64,000 nucleotides of DNA, from the NCBI RefSeq assembly GCF_030253575.1, contig NC_080557.1:30907501-30971500 (forward strand), written 5' to 3'. The notes under the pieces were generated by a model. That model saw only the letters and a program-made list of their open reading frames with translations. It did no database searches and had not been told where the DNA came from. A program made the translations under genes and the position numbers. This document shows positions 34,138 to 46,700 of this stretch, piece by piece; position 1 is the first letter of the stretch, and every line of letters begins with the position of its first letter. This DNA comes from Rhododendron vialii (taxonomy: Eukaryota > Streptophyta > Magnoliopsida > Ericales > Ericaceae).

Positions 34138-34372
34138 GAGCATCCACAATGTAATAATCAAAATCAAATTATTGTTAAAGTTAACAATGTGATTTAAAAA
34201 GTGCTGATATTGTAATAATCAAAGTTAGCAACCTCCTAACCAATAATCAATTTGGGCACTTGAATAATCAAAAGTAACAATGTGAGACTTCACATTGCTA
34301 ACTTTAGCAACTTTCTCAATGAATAATCAAAAGCTGACGTGACAAGTTTTGATTATTACATTGCGAATGCTC
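34138..34372. mobile_element. Tourist-like MITE, 235 bp
   Basis: The left end GAGCATCCACAATGTAATAA and the reverse-complemented right end GAGCATTCGCAATGTAATAA match and extend through TCAAAA. TAA duplications lie at 34135-34137 and 34373-34375. This is a PIF/Harbinger-type non-autonomous element. Confidence 0.88.
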
Positions 34373-34375
34373 TAA

Positions 34376-36717
34376 AATGATAAAAGAAGTCAGAAAAGAA
34401 GTGTAGTACGGCATGCTAGCATGGTATGCTGGCAGTAGAATTTGTAATATGGCGATGGTAATGTAGGTGGTATGCTATACTATGTAATGGAAGTACATTT
34501 TATGCAGCAGCATGAAGGGATTGCCAAATAGGAGAATTATGATTAGTGCTTTCATTGTATTACACATGATGAATCAAGAAATCGTAAATTGAAAAGTAAA
34601 ACTTCTATCATAGACAACTTAATAACAGGAATGTGGGTGAATATTTTTCTGCTGAAAGCTAACCATTCATAAGTTCCAACCTAAACGGCTCCAAAGGAAA
34701 GCTATTACAAAGAAAAACCTAAAATCTTAAATTCTGGTTGGGTTAAGAACCTCCAAATCACATCTAAAACAACATTGGGGCTGCCAAATTAATTGTCTAC
34801 AATTGTAGGTAAAAAAAAAAAAAAAGGATCAACAATATTTCAATTGTTAGTGGGCTTTCTAGAAGAAAATAGGGCTGCGATTATCATGATTTTGATGCAA
34901 GAGGTCGGTTATTACTATCTACTTGTCGTGCCCGCCAAACCAAAGATGACATACTATGCGAAAGACATGGCAAAAGTATTCCAAAAAAGAGAGTTACTCA
35001 AGAAAGAGAAATGCGATACAAAGGGCAATCAAAATTGTTTTAATTTTTCCCCATTGAATCTCCAAACATTGAAATGAACCCCATTCTCCACACGCCAACC
35101 TACTCCACCAAAAAAAAATGGCATTGGCCGATCAGAATGGCATTACTTGCATCATCCATAAAAAAACAGTCAGTAAAGGGCAATACACATAAGTACTGTT
35201 GTTCACGTTGAATATGAGTTGCCCTGTAAAAAACCTCCACGATCAAGGATATCTCCAGCCGTAGATGGTTCAAGCAATCAAGTTGTCCATTTTTCCTAGC
35301 TCACCTACATAAGAACTTAATGTTAATGAAGCCACTTTCCAAATCAAATGGGCACGTCACTATTTACCACAAACCTAAACGTAATGGACCACCTGAATTA
35401 TCATCCCGTACAACCAATCACCAATGAGCCTCCATATGAACTTAGAAAATGAAGTGAACTAAAAGGAAACGCCATTCCTTTTCTTGCCATCTCTACTTTG
35501 TTTGGCATGACCTATTACAATAAAAGAGCAAATCAGCGCAAACATTTTTAACATGCAATGGAATAGTATGACCTACACATAGTAGCAATGTCGTAGGTTC
35601 ACCTCAAAGAATGGGTTACACTTGTCTCTAAAAACATGTTGATAGAGAGGCACATAACCAAAAAATTACTTTTGAAGCACATAAAGTGTTAAGCACATAA
35701 CCTTAACACTTTATGTAAACTATTAACTTCGAGCATTTAGCTATGGAAAACAAAACCTTAAAATAAGATAAGGGAGAAGCAACTGCAACCAAACGATGCT
35801 ATAATCAAGCATATGCCACAAGGCAGACAGTAGGACACAAAAGAAGTTAAGGAAAATTTAAGTTTTGAAGGCTCAATTTGATTTGCACAAACTTATCAAA
35901 AAGTTGTTCTTTTGCGTTTTACCCAAAATTAATTGCCCATGTAGTTAAGAGACAACAACGCATTAAATTCTTACTGCAAGTCCAACAATAGTTAACCCAA
36001 AGCAACCAAAACATTGCTCTCCAATTCCTGTTTCCTTTAATCGAATAGGAGTAAAGCCAATTTCTAGGAAAAGATATCACATATAACTATTGGAATTGGT
36101 AAAAGAAGTTCAAAGACTTCCGCACTATTTTACAGGATCATATACATTCAACTCTCATAGAAGAAGCCCAACAATGAAATAGAATAATTTGCGCTCACAT
36201 TGCTCAGCAAAAGCTAGGAATTATCTTTCTATAAAAAAAATCAAGATAATCAAAAGGCATTGTGCAACTTTTGATATATGTTGATGTTATTCACTGGGAT
36301 AGGAGAAGCCCAACAATGAAATAGAATAATTTGCGCTCACATTGCTCAGCAAAATGCCACATAAACACGAACAATTAAAAACATATTAAGAATAGAAAGA
36401 GGAGCAAGACATTATTAGGGTCTGTTTGATTAGTGAGAAAAATATAATGGAAAGTGAAAATGAGAGAAAGTGAAGTAAAAGAAAAGAAAAAGAAAATGTA
36501 TTTTTTTTTTCGCATCTGTTTAATTAAGATGAAAGTCTTGCAAATAAATACAGAAGTTATAGTAATAAATGTTCATTCTTGCAAAAAAATAAAATTTCCC
36601 TGTACTTTTTGTGAGAAAAAGTAAAGCACACTTCCTAGCTTTAGAGGGTTGTACGAGAAAGTTTATTTTCTATTACTTTCTAGCTAAATGAACACCAAAA
36701 AAACATGCTCCCTCCGT
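34376..36717. other. Intergenic stretch, no gene recognised
   Basis: A 94-codon plus-strand open frame at 34793-35077 starts in a poly-A tract and shows no motif, so it is not called. A 51-bp direct repeat lies at 36162-36212 and 36304-36354. Confidence 0.3.
36162..36354. repeat. 51-bp dispersed direct repeat
   Basis: AGAAGCCCAACAATGAAATA onward to GCTCAGCAAAA is identical in both copies, 142 bp apart. Confidence 0.9.
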
Positions 36718-36941
36718 CCCAAATTGGATGTCAATTTTTGATATCCGTGTCAATTTCAATTCCTAATATCTTTTAATATAGATCTCAAAAAATATGCAAT
36801 ATGGATCTTGTTTGATAGTTCTCGATTAATTCTATTATACAAAGTTTTCAGACTCATGAAAAATATTATAGATTGAAAGATATAAGCGATGAAAAATGAC
36901 ACGAGTTTCAAAAATTGTCATCCATTTTGGAACGGAGAGAG
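36718..36941. mobile_element. Stowaway-like MITE
   Basis: Ends CTCCCTCCGTCCC and GGAACGGAGAGAG are typical Stowaway termini, followed on the right by TA. The left flank is TG, so the TA duplication is imperfect. The arms pair through AATTTTTGA and TCAAAAATT-type blocks. Confidence 0.75.
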
Positions 36942-37230
36942 TATTTTTTCTCTTTCTTGCACTTTCTACCGTTATCTTGCTAATCAAATGGACCCTTAGG
37001 CTCTAGCACCTAACAAAGTGAGTAGAAATCAAATGAATGCGAACTTAAATCTAAAAAATTGTACCTCATCACATAAAATACTGAAATGCCATATAATAGA
37101 AGCACATAATGATGGATATCAATGGTTATTCAGGAAATTTAAACGTCCGAATTAGTTATTCCAGTATCATTGTCAAGCAAACAAACCCAAAAGCATAAAA
37201 ATGGTCTGGAAAGATGGTTTAGGATACTAA

Positions 37231-37472
37231 GGTGCCATTCCGCTTTCTTTTTAAACCTTTTTTTTTCAAAAAGAAGACAATTTCAAGCTCAAATATAATG
37301 AAAATTAAAATTAAAATTTTGATTTTTTTGGTACCGTTTAAAATATCTCAATGAAATCTATCAAACAAGATCCATATTGATAGAAAAATTATTTGCATAA
37401 ATACATTATTTTTGAACTTGAAATTACCTCCCTTTTCAAAAAGTATTTTTTCCAAGAAATTGGAACGGGGCC
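37231..37472. mobile_element. MITE, GGTNCCRTTCC family, 242 bp
   Basis: Ends GGTGCCATTCCGC and GGAACGGGGCC are inverted, with TAA duplications at 37228-37230 and 37473-37475. Shares internal AATCTATCAAACAAGATCC-like sequence with members at 50211-50450 and 50559-51521. Confidence 0.82.
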
Positions 37473-37475
37473 TAA

Positions 37476-39600
37476 TCCCTTCTACAATGAAAGGCACAAA
37501 ACAAGAACAAAACATTTGAACTTGTGAAGCATAGACCACATGACAGGATACAGATATGACACGATATGATATGATACACCACATGTTGATACGGATACGA
37601 CCAAGTGATAGGATATGGATACAATTAATTCGAGATTATATTGATGCCAAACACATACTTAATTGTATCCATTGTATAAGTTCCAAACACATACTCTACT
37701 TATGCAAGTAACATCTTCCAAATTCATGTGTGATATGTGAATCATCCAATAATTGGTGTGATAGAATGTATAGCAAAGTCGTAGTTAGTTGAGCAAAAGA
37801 AAGATGATGTTGTATTAAAACTTTCAAGGATACTAAATGCACTCTTCATAAAATGTTATGCTAAGAAAATCAAAAAATGGGCATATATACCAGCAAGTGG
37901 TAGTTCCAGCACCAGCCACGCAGAGAGCAGTTGCAGAAAGAACAAACCAATAGCTCAGATATCCCTATCAAGGGGCAACTGAGGAAGAAGTTGAAGGAGA
38001 AGTGGTAAAGCAGTGGTTAGCATTTGTTGTAAGTGTGATTTGTTCTAAATGCTTCACTGGAAATGATGCTGCATGCAAATCAACATTCTTTAGGCCAGTC
38101 AATACTATATTCGGTTTATAAGCAATGGTTTTTAGTTACAAAATATAACTAATTTGTCAATAATGTTTTTCACGACAACTCTGACAAAATTCCAAACAAC
38201 AAGATGGGTATTGCCACCAGAGGCAATGTGGAGGATATACAAATTTACTATGCATAAAATGCACCCAGCTGTTATGATTCTTTAGCTTCACTTGGATGGT
38301 TGTCAAATGGTAAATTTCAAAAAAAAAAAAAACAGATCTAACAACAATTGCTGAGGATGAGTTCTACTCCAGAACATCATTGGCGCAGTTTTTTTTGGAT
38401 ATGCCAGTGATGGAACGACAAAAGTTGCCAAGATACTTTACAATATAATGCTATAGTATTATTAGTTCTTGTATTAAAAGGTAATGAAAATATTAGACAA
38501 TTATTCTTTATGTCAGAAATGTTTTACTTACCGAGACCTTGATACTCTTATTCTACAGTTCAAATATTACAATGTAAATTTGGTAACAGTTTGAATGCGT
38601 AAATTACAGTATTTGTTCATTCAAATAAGAAGGAAAAAATAAACTTAAGAGTATCCAAATAGATTCCAATACTTCATTAATTTAAAGAAAATTAATTTCA
38701 AGCATCAGAGATACGCATGTGTGAGAAACCGAGGACTATAGGCTTCCGATTCAATTAGGACAGGAACATGACTCAATCGTAGAAGTATCCGTGAGGTTAT
38801 AGACTTCAACCAAACCAAATCCTTCTGTTTTGTTGCAGAATCACTAATACTTGTTCCAAACTGGTTCCTATATCACCATGATTCTAACATTATATAAGTT
38901 GGGAAATTGCAAGTGTAAAGGGAAATCAATCGAGAATATGATGCAAGAACATACAATAATGCATCAAAGAACCTGGCTCTCCTGTATTTAGATATTAGTT
39001 GGTGACCAAATGGGTTTGGCAAGGAGGAAAGAACCTGACAGAAACACGCTTCTTAGCATCTACTGGAGGTTTAGACCCTCCTCAACTAAGACGTCAGTGC
39101 CTCTGTTTGAATTTTATGGTGTAAGGTCTGCCAAACAGAACAAACGAAGAAGATTTTCGCTACGCATGAGCATTTGGCAACATAAACGTGAAGATAGGAT
39201 GCATATATTCTATACATCCGTTCAAGCAGGCATAAATAAGTAAATATTCAAAAACCAAAACATCAGAAAAAAACTAATGGTTAACATATCAAAAATTCTA
39301 AATAAGAACTCTGGAGAAACTCCTGTTTCAAACATAGATAATCGGTAATGATGATTAAGATAACAACAATTCCTTAAACTTAGGCAAACAGAATCTCAGA
39401 TATGTAACACATATTCAAGGAAATTGTAATACATGCAAACTCAATAACAAAACTGACTATAATGGAGCTATTCTAAAGGGGCAAGAATAAAATCACCACA
39501 CTGGAATTTCTTATTAACAAGCTTTTGTTGCATAAAGACGCCAACATGCTTATATATAAATTTAGTTAAGCTCTGAGGAAAAACTACTGTAATTTCTAAT
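37476..39600. other. Intergenic stretch, no gene recognised
   Basis: At 37546-37625 there is a run of GATATG and GATACGGATAC motifs. A minus-strand segment at 38011-37895 is open and ends at a GTATAT donor-like site, but it cannot be placed in a gene. Confidence 0.25.
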
Positions 39601-40280
39601 AAAAATACCTTCTTCGCTGAAGGTCGATGGGGCAAATCTTCCCTCCCCGGTGCCAAATCGCGAACCAACAAAAGATTCCGGTCGAACAACAGGAAAATCA
39701 GCTTGATCTGACCGTTAGGAACGCATCGTCCGCTGAAATCGTAGACTCCTCTGCTCCAACACACGCAAACGGGAATGCTTCTTCTTCGTTGCCTTCTTCA
39801 TTGTCGTCGTCTTCGTCCTTTTCGTCGTCATCGTCGTCGCCGTCGTGGCCGCCTTCATCGTCCCCTCCCTCTCTGTCTCTCTAAAATGCCGTTCTCTCTC
39901 TAAAAATACCTTCTTCGCCGGAGGTCGAGGGGGCAAATCTTCCCTCCCCGATGCCAAATCACGAACCAGCAAAAGATTATGGTCGAACAATAGGAAAATC
40001 AGCTTGATTTGACCGTTAGGAACGCATCGTCCGCTGAAATCGTAGACTCCTCTGCTCCAACACACACAAACGGGAATGCTTCTTCTTAGTTGCCTTCTTC
40101 ATTGTCGTCGTCTTCGTCCTTTTCGTCGTCGTCGTCGTCGCCGTCCTGGCCGCCTTCATCGTCCCCTCCCTCTCTCTCTCTAAAACGCCATTCTCTGTAA
40201 TTTTGTTTCTCTATGTAAAATGTTAAAAGGGCAGGAGTAATAAAGTGGTAGGTGGGAGCAAGCGGCGGAGAACGTGCCAC
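39468..40280 (-). other. Possible gene 5' end, locus B, with duplicated first exon
   Basis: Two tandem copies (39902-40200 and 39601-39901, offset 301 bp) each carry an A/C/G triplet-repeat stretch, then an open segment (SRGVYDFSGRCVPNGQIKL, FLLFD, LLLVRDLA, GREDLP) and a donor-like AAGAAG then GTATTT. In the alternative frame an ATG starts a Lys/Thr-rich stretch (MKAATTATTMTTKRTK) that reaches a stop. I do not recognise the protein and cannot find downstream exons, so this could be a real gene with a duplicated exon or a pseudogene. Confidence 0.35.
39601..40200. repeat. 301-bp tandem duplication
   Basis: AAAAATACCTTCTTCGC begins both copies. They differ by scattered substitutions and by the number of CGT/CGTC triplets. 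Confidence 0.9.
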
Positions 40281-40333
40281 GTGGGTGGAGCGAAATTACA
40301 ATTATGCCCATCTAGCTAAGTTTGTACTGTTTG

Positions 40334-40420
40334 CAATTGAGGGGCAAATATGTCCCAAATTGAAAATTTGCCATCCGAAAATTTGGCTCTTTTTAGATTT
40401 TTTTATTATTATATTATATA

Positions 40421-40473
<53 letters not shown>

Positions 40474-40490
40474 TAAAAAAAAATAACATA
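40334..40490. repeat. Shared upstream block, split by a (TA)n microsatellite
   Basis: Same block as 34004-34065. At about 40400-40480 a TA/ATT expansion (TA run 40421-40458) separates its first part from the ATAACGGCTGG part, which is contiguous in the other copy. Confidence 0.6.
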
Positions 40491-40499
40491 ACGGCTGGA

Positions 40500-41289
40500 T
40501 ATCAAAAGAGACCCGGCACGAGCTCCTAAATGGACAAACTGCAAGTTGGTTACCCCAACTGCTGAGAAGGCAACTCCTTAACATAGGCAGTAGCCAATTT
40601 TATTTTTGTACAGGAGTAATTCCGGATTGTATTTTTTTTATAAAATGAATCTCCAAATAGGTAACTTCACAATGTTAAAGTTTACGGTCCCAACTCAAGA
40701 AGCTGCTAGCAGGCAAGTTCTGCTCCTGTCAAGGGCGAGTTATGTACTATACTGCTCTCCACATTGGATGATGGGTGAAATTATCGAAGTGCGCTTTGTT
40801 TATGTGGAGCCAATTAAAGTGACCACATGAATCTTATGATGGATTCTTGAATAAGATCATTGTTGGGAGCCAAATGTAAACCACTTGGCCATTAACTACG
40901 TACCAGGTTAATTTTTTATCGGGTGGGTTGAGGATCAAGAGAAATATATATGGATGGCTAAATATATATGACATCTAGAGGAAACAGAAGTGATGGAGAG
41001 TGGGGGGGGTCTCCAAGTCTTGGTTTCCCAGTCTATATATAAGATTCCAGTACACTGGAAGGTTATTAAACCATCTCGATCGAACAGGGAAGTAAGTACT
41101 GGTATATATGCGTTTAGGACCAAAGGAATATATCCACTGATCTTGAAAATTGTCTTTTTCCATTTCGAGACTTTTATGAGCAGATCGAATACTTCTCCAG
41201 CCCCACGAATGATTCTAGTTGGGTTTTAGTGTGTGTATATATATATAGCAGATCGAATACTTCTCCAGCCCCACGAATGATTTTAGTGT

Positions 41290-41325
<36 letters not shown>

Positions 41326-42783
41326 GCTTCTATAACAATATATTTAAGAAAGCAATAACACTGTTGTATATACTGATCGACTTGGGATTAGACAGAATCC
41401 TGCACGCAGCTTTGGCTAGCAAGGCTTGGTTGAACAAACCCAAATCTCTAAAACTCGGACCTCCTAGCTAGCATCTTCGGCAAACAAAGTCGGGTCCATT
41501 TCTTCTGGTGACAGCCCTTCCCCGAACCCCCTTTCCAAATGAACCTATATACGGATGGTACTATGAATTTAGTTTATGAGATATATATATATATATTGTG
41601 CATGGGAGCTAGCTCCAGATGATGACAGAAAATAGATGGGCATAGGAGACAATAAAAAGAGGGTGTGTTTTAGCATCTCGCAACAAAGAACAAGGATGAA
41701 GTTTCCCTCCGATCCATCCTTGTAGTTTACTTTAGAAGATATCTTTTGTCTTCTGAATTAATAGTAATTCCTTTTCTTTTGATGTAGCTAGATGATTCCT
41801 GGTATTTGAGCAATCCTAATTCCAATTTGGCTCGACATAATTCTAACCCTCTCCCTCTCCCTCTCCCTCACATTTGTTAACCAAGACCGTGAAGGAAACA
41901 CTACTACTGATCACGCATTGTGATACTATCAAATTGACCCACTTAGGGCCAAACCCCCATTACTTGAAGGATTTTCCACCAAAAGCTCCCAACTAATCCT
42001 ATCATAATAAGCTTTATTCATATCATCAAGTTTTAAAGCAAATAGACTGACTATTAATTCCTCCCCTTCTGCGACAATTGAACTCTCAACAGTCTCGTGT
42101 GCTTAGAAGATTTTTCCAAAGATTAGTCTATGTGGGGCCGATCAAAAAATAAATAAAAAAATATTAGTCTATGTGGGACAAAATTAAGCAATTTTATAGG
42201 GGGGAGATGAGATCTTGCTGTGAGTCACGCATTCTTTTGGCCAATACTTTCTGAGATGAGATTTTGTAAATGACGTCACGAAAGACTAATGGGACGAAAA
42301 TTGTCAACAGTTTGAGAGTGAGAGATACTGGGTATGAGGGTGATAAAAGTTTTGTTATTTTGCTGCATTCATCTACAAAACAATCTGATGAAAAAAAATA
42401 GAGTACAAAACAAGCGACAAAATAGCCATTATCAACAACACAAAACCTCATCTCCAAGCTTCAAACACAAGTTCAAACACAAGCAATATATACCTCAGGG
42501 GTTCCTGAAAATCTAGAGCAACATTGTCATGTGAACAACTTTCAGCATTAACCAGGACACTTGGCTCAACAATTCGATCTATACCTGCACTTTCTATACC
42601 TGTCCCTAAAGTGCAGTGAGGTTATGAATTCAATCCCTATTGAGAATACGTTGACGTAATTGATAAATTCTTCTACCATATATACTGAAAAAAACCTGCC
42701 TCCATTGTTGCACTCAGGAAGCACTTGAAAAGGACAAGTGCCCATAACAGTCATCCCAAAACTTCGAACTACATACACAAGAA
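40500..42783. other. Intergenic stretch, no gene recognised
   Basis: It contains a 69-bp offset duplication of GCAGATCGAATACTTCTCCA (41181 and 41249), TA runs at 41240-41247 and 41295-41320, and a (CCCTCT)n stretch near 41850. Open frames here are short and motif-free. Confidence 0.3.
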
Positions 42784-42974
42784 AGCACCAAGAGATGTTT
42801 TCAATGTTCTTTTTTTTTTTTTGATAAGCATAAATTTCATATTAATCTCCGAATTCGAAAATTACAAAGATTAAAAGAACAAGGTCAAATGAAAATGAAA
42901 ATGAAAATGAAAATTAATTAATTTTGAGATGTTTTCAGTGTAAGCACCAAGAGATGTTTTCAGTGCAAAAAACA
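42784..42974 (-). mobile_element. Short retroposon-like insertion with target duplication
   Basis: AAGCACCAAGAGATGTTTTC occurs at about 42783 and again at about 42952. Between them is a poly-T tract followed by GATAAGCATAAATTTCATAT, i.e. a poly-A-tailed insert on the minus strand of about 145 bp. A similar poly-T plus TTTCATTGATA arrangement occurs at 53970-54030. Confidence 0.55.
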
Positions 42975-43441
42975 CTGCATGCATGTTTCCCTCCATACAC
43001 AAATTCTTGTCTTGCTAAGAGGATTAATGCACTTTGTTGTACGGAGTAAAAACACGGTGATTTAAGGGGGGAGACATGCCAATTCTAGATGCAAGAACAG
43101 TTGGTAGTGACAATCGGCAATTGTTTCTTTGTGCCAACTGCCAAACCTAGGTGACTTGAGGAAGACACTTCTTTGTTCATTGCTAAAAGATAAGTACATA
43201 CAATGTCAAAACAGTGATCACTTAAGCTGCTTTGCTCATTACAAAATGCCAAATTTATTACAAGTAGCAAATCAAATGAGAAAAGACGACCTTCAAAATT
43301 GATACAAGAAAAAGAACCAAGAAAAGTAACATACCTACAATAACACCCAGAAAAAAGTCAAAAATATAACTCCTGAGAATGCACATCCATGTAAATACAT
43401 CACCTTTCACTTTCAAGTTATTGCTGGTCCAAGGACTAAAG

Positions 43442-43507
43442 TCGTGTTTGGATCTTGGATCAGCAGAAGGAAAAATTCCTCCATGAATCCAAGATCGAAA
43501 CACAGCC
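43442..43507. repeat. 66-bp palindromic element
   Basis: CGTGTTTGGATCTTGGAT pairs with ATCCAAGATCGAAACAC, with a short AGCAGAAGGAAAAATTCC loop. Probably a tiny MITE remnant in the downstream flank of the next gene. Confidence 0.6.
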
Positions 43508-43782
43508 TAAAGAACCTCTTCATCCACCTCAGAAGTTCAGTTGGAATGGAGAGTGCAGTAGCATGGTTAAGGGCTATATACCAAGAAAACCAAAGTTTTG
43601 TACAGCCTCCACCCCAGTTAAGGGACTCACCCTTAAAATGCTGAATTATGCCTTTCTTGCTTCTTCTGCCACCACCTTGGAACGATTCACCAACTCACGA
43701 AATAATCTTGAGAAGTTCCGCTTCTCATCTCTTTCTATCAATCAGAATTACGGACCCCATGTCATTCCAACATACCATGAAG

Positions 43783-46700
43783 TTAGAAAAATCTCCTCCT
43801 GAAGTTCCTGGTGGTTGCTTGATACGAGCGCATCATCAGTCCAACACCGATTCCAACGCCAAGGCACATTCCAAGGCCAATCCCAACACCAACCCTTACA
43901 CCGGCATTAAACCATGAGAGTTGGCCATCTTCTCCGGCATACACATCTTCTGGATAGTAGCTGCTTCCAATTTTCCCATCCAGCTCATAGTCATCAACTT
44001 CTGCTTCAGTGATCTGCAGATGACCCAAAGCAATTGAAACAACAAAAAGAAATAAGCAAGCAACTCTAGATGAGTTCCACTACAAACTGCAAACACAGAT
44101 CAGGACATTCAAAAGAGAACTCCTAGAATACAATAATATAGAGGAAGAAAACTAATATGGGACATAGAATATCTCATTAGTACGAGTAACCCATAATTTC
44201 ATGTTCCTAAGTTAAATGACAGGTTCAGAGAGCTTAGGAAGGTTTATCTACCAGCGCAATAACTGGAAGAGGAAATGATAGGACATTAAATAATTACATG
44301 ATGCCAATGCACCCTGAATCCTACAGAAGCGTAGATAAGACAAATACTCTATATAACCACAAAATGTAACTAAAAGAAATACTCTATGTTACATGGGTTG
44401 ATTGAAATAGTATGAACTATGAAGTTCCTGTGTCACATGCTCAATACTTGGGTTAGGGCATTGATGTGCCCGATATTTTCTGTTGGACACTGACCTACGA
44501 AGGTATTTAGTTTTTAACTTCCTGGCATATTCTACATTATCTCAGTATATTTGACATGAGAATTAGTTGACTGATGTATCCACAGCGTAGCGGATAATCA
44601 ACCAGATATATCATTCACCCTATGTAAGTGGGCCATCACAAATATATTTTCTTCTCTTCATATTCTTCCACCGATAAGCCCATTGTCATGGCAGTGAATG
44701 AAGTCAAGACTCCACATCATAAATTCATAACCAACAGGCACAATGAACACCAAACACACGATAGGGCTTTCTTTAAGCAGACTTCCTCTTTACATTAATC
44801 CATGCAACAAGAGTAGAGTGCTTTTAATTTCACAGGCGCTCAGAAACAACAAACAAAATTGATGGGCCACATTTAATTTATCAGCAAACAAAAACTTAGA
44901 AGGTGGCCAGGCTGCAATTTCAAGGTGTAAGTAAATTCAAGGGGATAATGAGCAAGATGCTCAGGGCTAAACAATAGAGCTAGTTTTTTGCTCATTGGTT
45001 TTTTTATCCTTCATTAATTGGACTTGCGGGCTAGGTTTAGGTTTTGTAGCCACATGCTCAGCGGTTCAGAACCCTTTTGAACTGGAAGTCACAAGCTGGC
45101 AATTTTGTCATGGGCTATCTTTAGGTTTATAAGAGTGCCTTTTAAACTGGGATTCGGATTCTCTTTAGCACCTGCTCAAGTCAGTACCACCATGTGTCCC
45201 ACTTTTTAAATTGTCTGTTGATTTGCTCCACATAATAAGTCTTTATTTGAGCAAGCAATGATCAAAGAGAGAGAGAGAGAGAGAGAGTACATGTGGGTAT
45301 ATTTAGGAGAGATATAGGGAAGTAAACATCCCCATTCTCAATTTGAAAATTAGTCAATCAAATAATCCCTGCATCATTCCTTCCTAGAGAGAAGATGAAC
45401 AGAAGCCACTTTCCACCACCGCCACGAAAACCCCCACTAGCTTTTGGGAGGCATATATCAGTGGTCTTGCTTCCATCGGCTATATTGTGTGACTTATTTG
45501 CCAAAGTCTTCACCGCCGCCGCCTTTGCCGCCGCCACTCCTCGAGTTCGTCCCACTCGGACAAAAGGGGTACTTGAGCCGGTTCAGGCTCCGCCATCAAA
45601 ACAGCCCCCTCTACTTTGCCTGGTCGAAGAGCACAACAACAAGGCTCATGTGGTGATTGAGATGACTCAAATTCTTTCAAATCAAAATGGTAACTTCTTT
45701 CTCTGATTCCCTGTAATTCCTTTTTCAGAACTTCTAATTTCAATCCCTAGTTTGATTGCGAATTTCACTATGTTGAATTTACAGAGTATATGCCTCTCTT
45801 TTGTTTTTGATCGAAGAACTGAAAATTTTAGAGTTGCAGTTTTTTTCCCCGTAAAAAATGGGGAATTTTCGAATCATTTCACAATTGCCTTAACATATCT
45901 TATAGCTTGGAGGAGAGTAATACGAACATACAAATCTCATTAGATGAATCTCACCGATGTGAGAGAAATTTGCAGTCAAATTCTCGTTTACCACATTTGA
46001 CCCTAATTGGAAAATTAATCTTTCATGAAACTTTCCAGATCTTATTACTCTTCTTCAAGCTATAAGATAAGTAAATCTAAGGCAATTCTGAAATGTTTAG
46101 AAAATCCACCATTTTTTACGGAAAAAAACACTGCAGCTCTGAAATTTTCAGTTCTTCGTTCAAAAAAAAACAGAGGCATATACTCTCACTAAATTAAATT
46201 TTATGCACAAAAGTTAATTCAACCAAAAAGATAGTGAAATTCGCAATTAAACTAGGGATTGAAATTAGGAGTCCTCAAAAAGTAATTACAGGAAATTAGA
46301 GAGGGAGAGAGAAAAAAGTTACCATTTTAATTTGAAAGAATTTGAGTCATTTCAATCACCACATGTACCTTGTCGTTGAAATTGTTGAGCGCCTTGACCA
46401 GGCAGAGTAGAGGGGCTGTTTTGATGGCAGAGCCTGAACCGGCCCAAGTACCTCTTCGTCCGAGTGGGACGAACTCGAGGAGTGGCGGCGGTAGCGAAGA
46501 CTTGCGGTAAATAAGCCACAAGATATAACCGATGGAAGCAAGCCCACTGATAAAGGGCATGTAAAACCAAATTTGATCATGAACCCTTAAGTTCTTCAAG
46601 AAATACTAGAAAATCAAATTCAGCTACCAGCTTTTACACCACCTTCAGAAGTAGCAGTTTTCTGTTGAAGGAACCCTTTAGTTCAAGACAAGAAAAAAAA

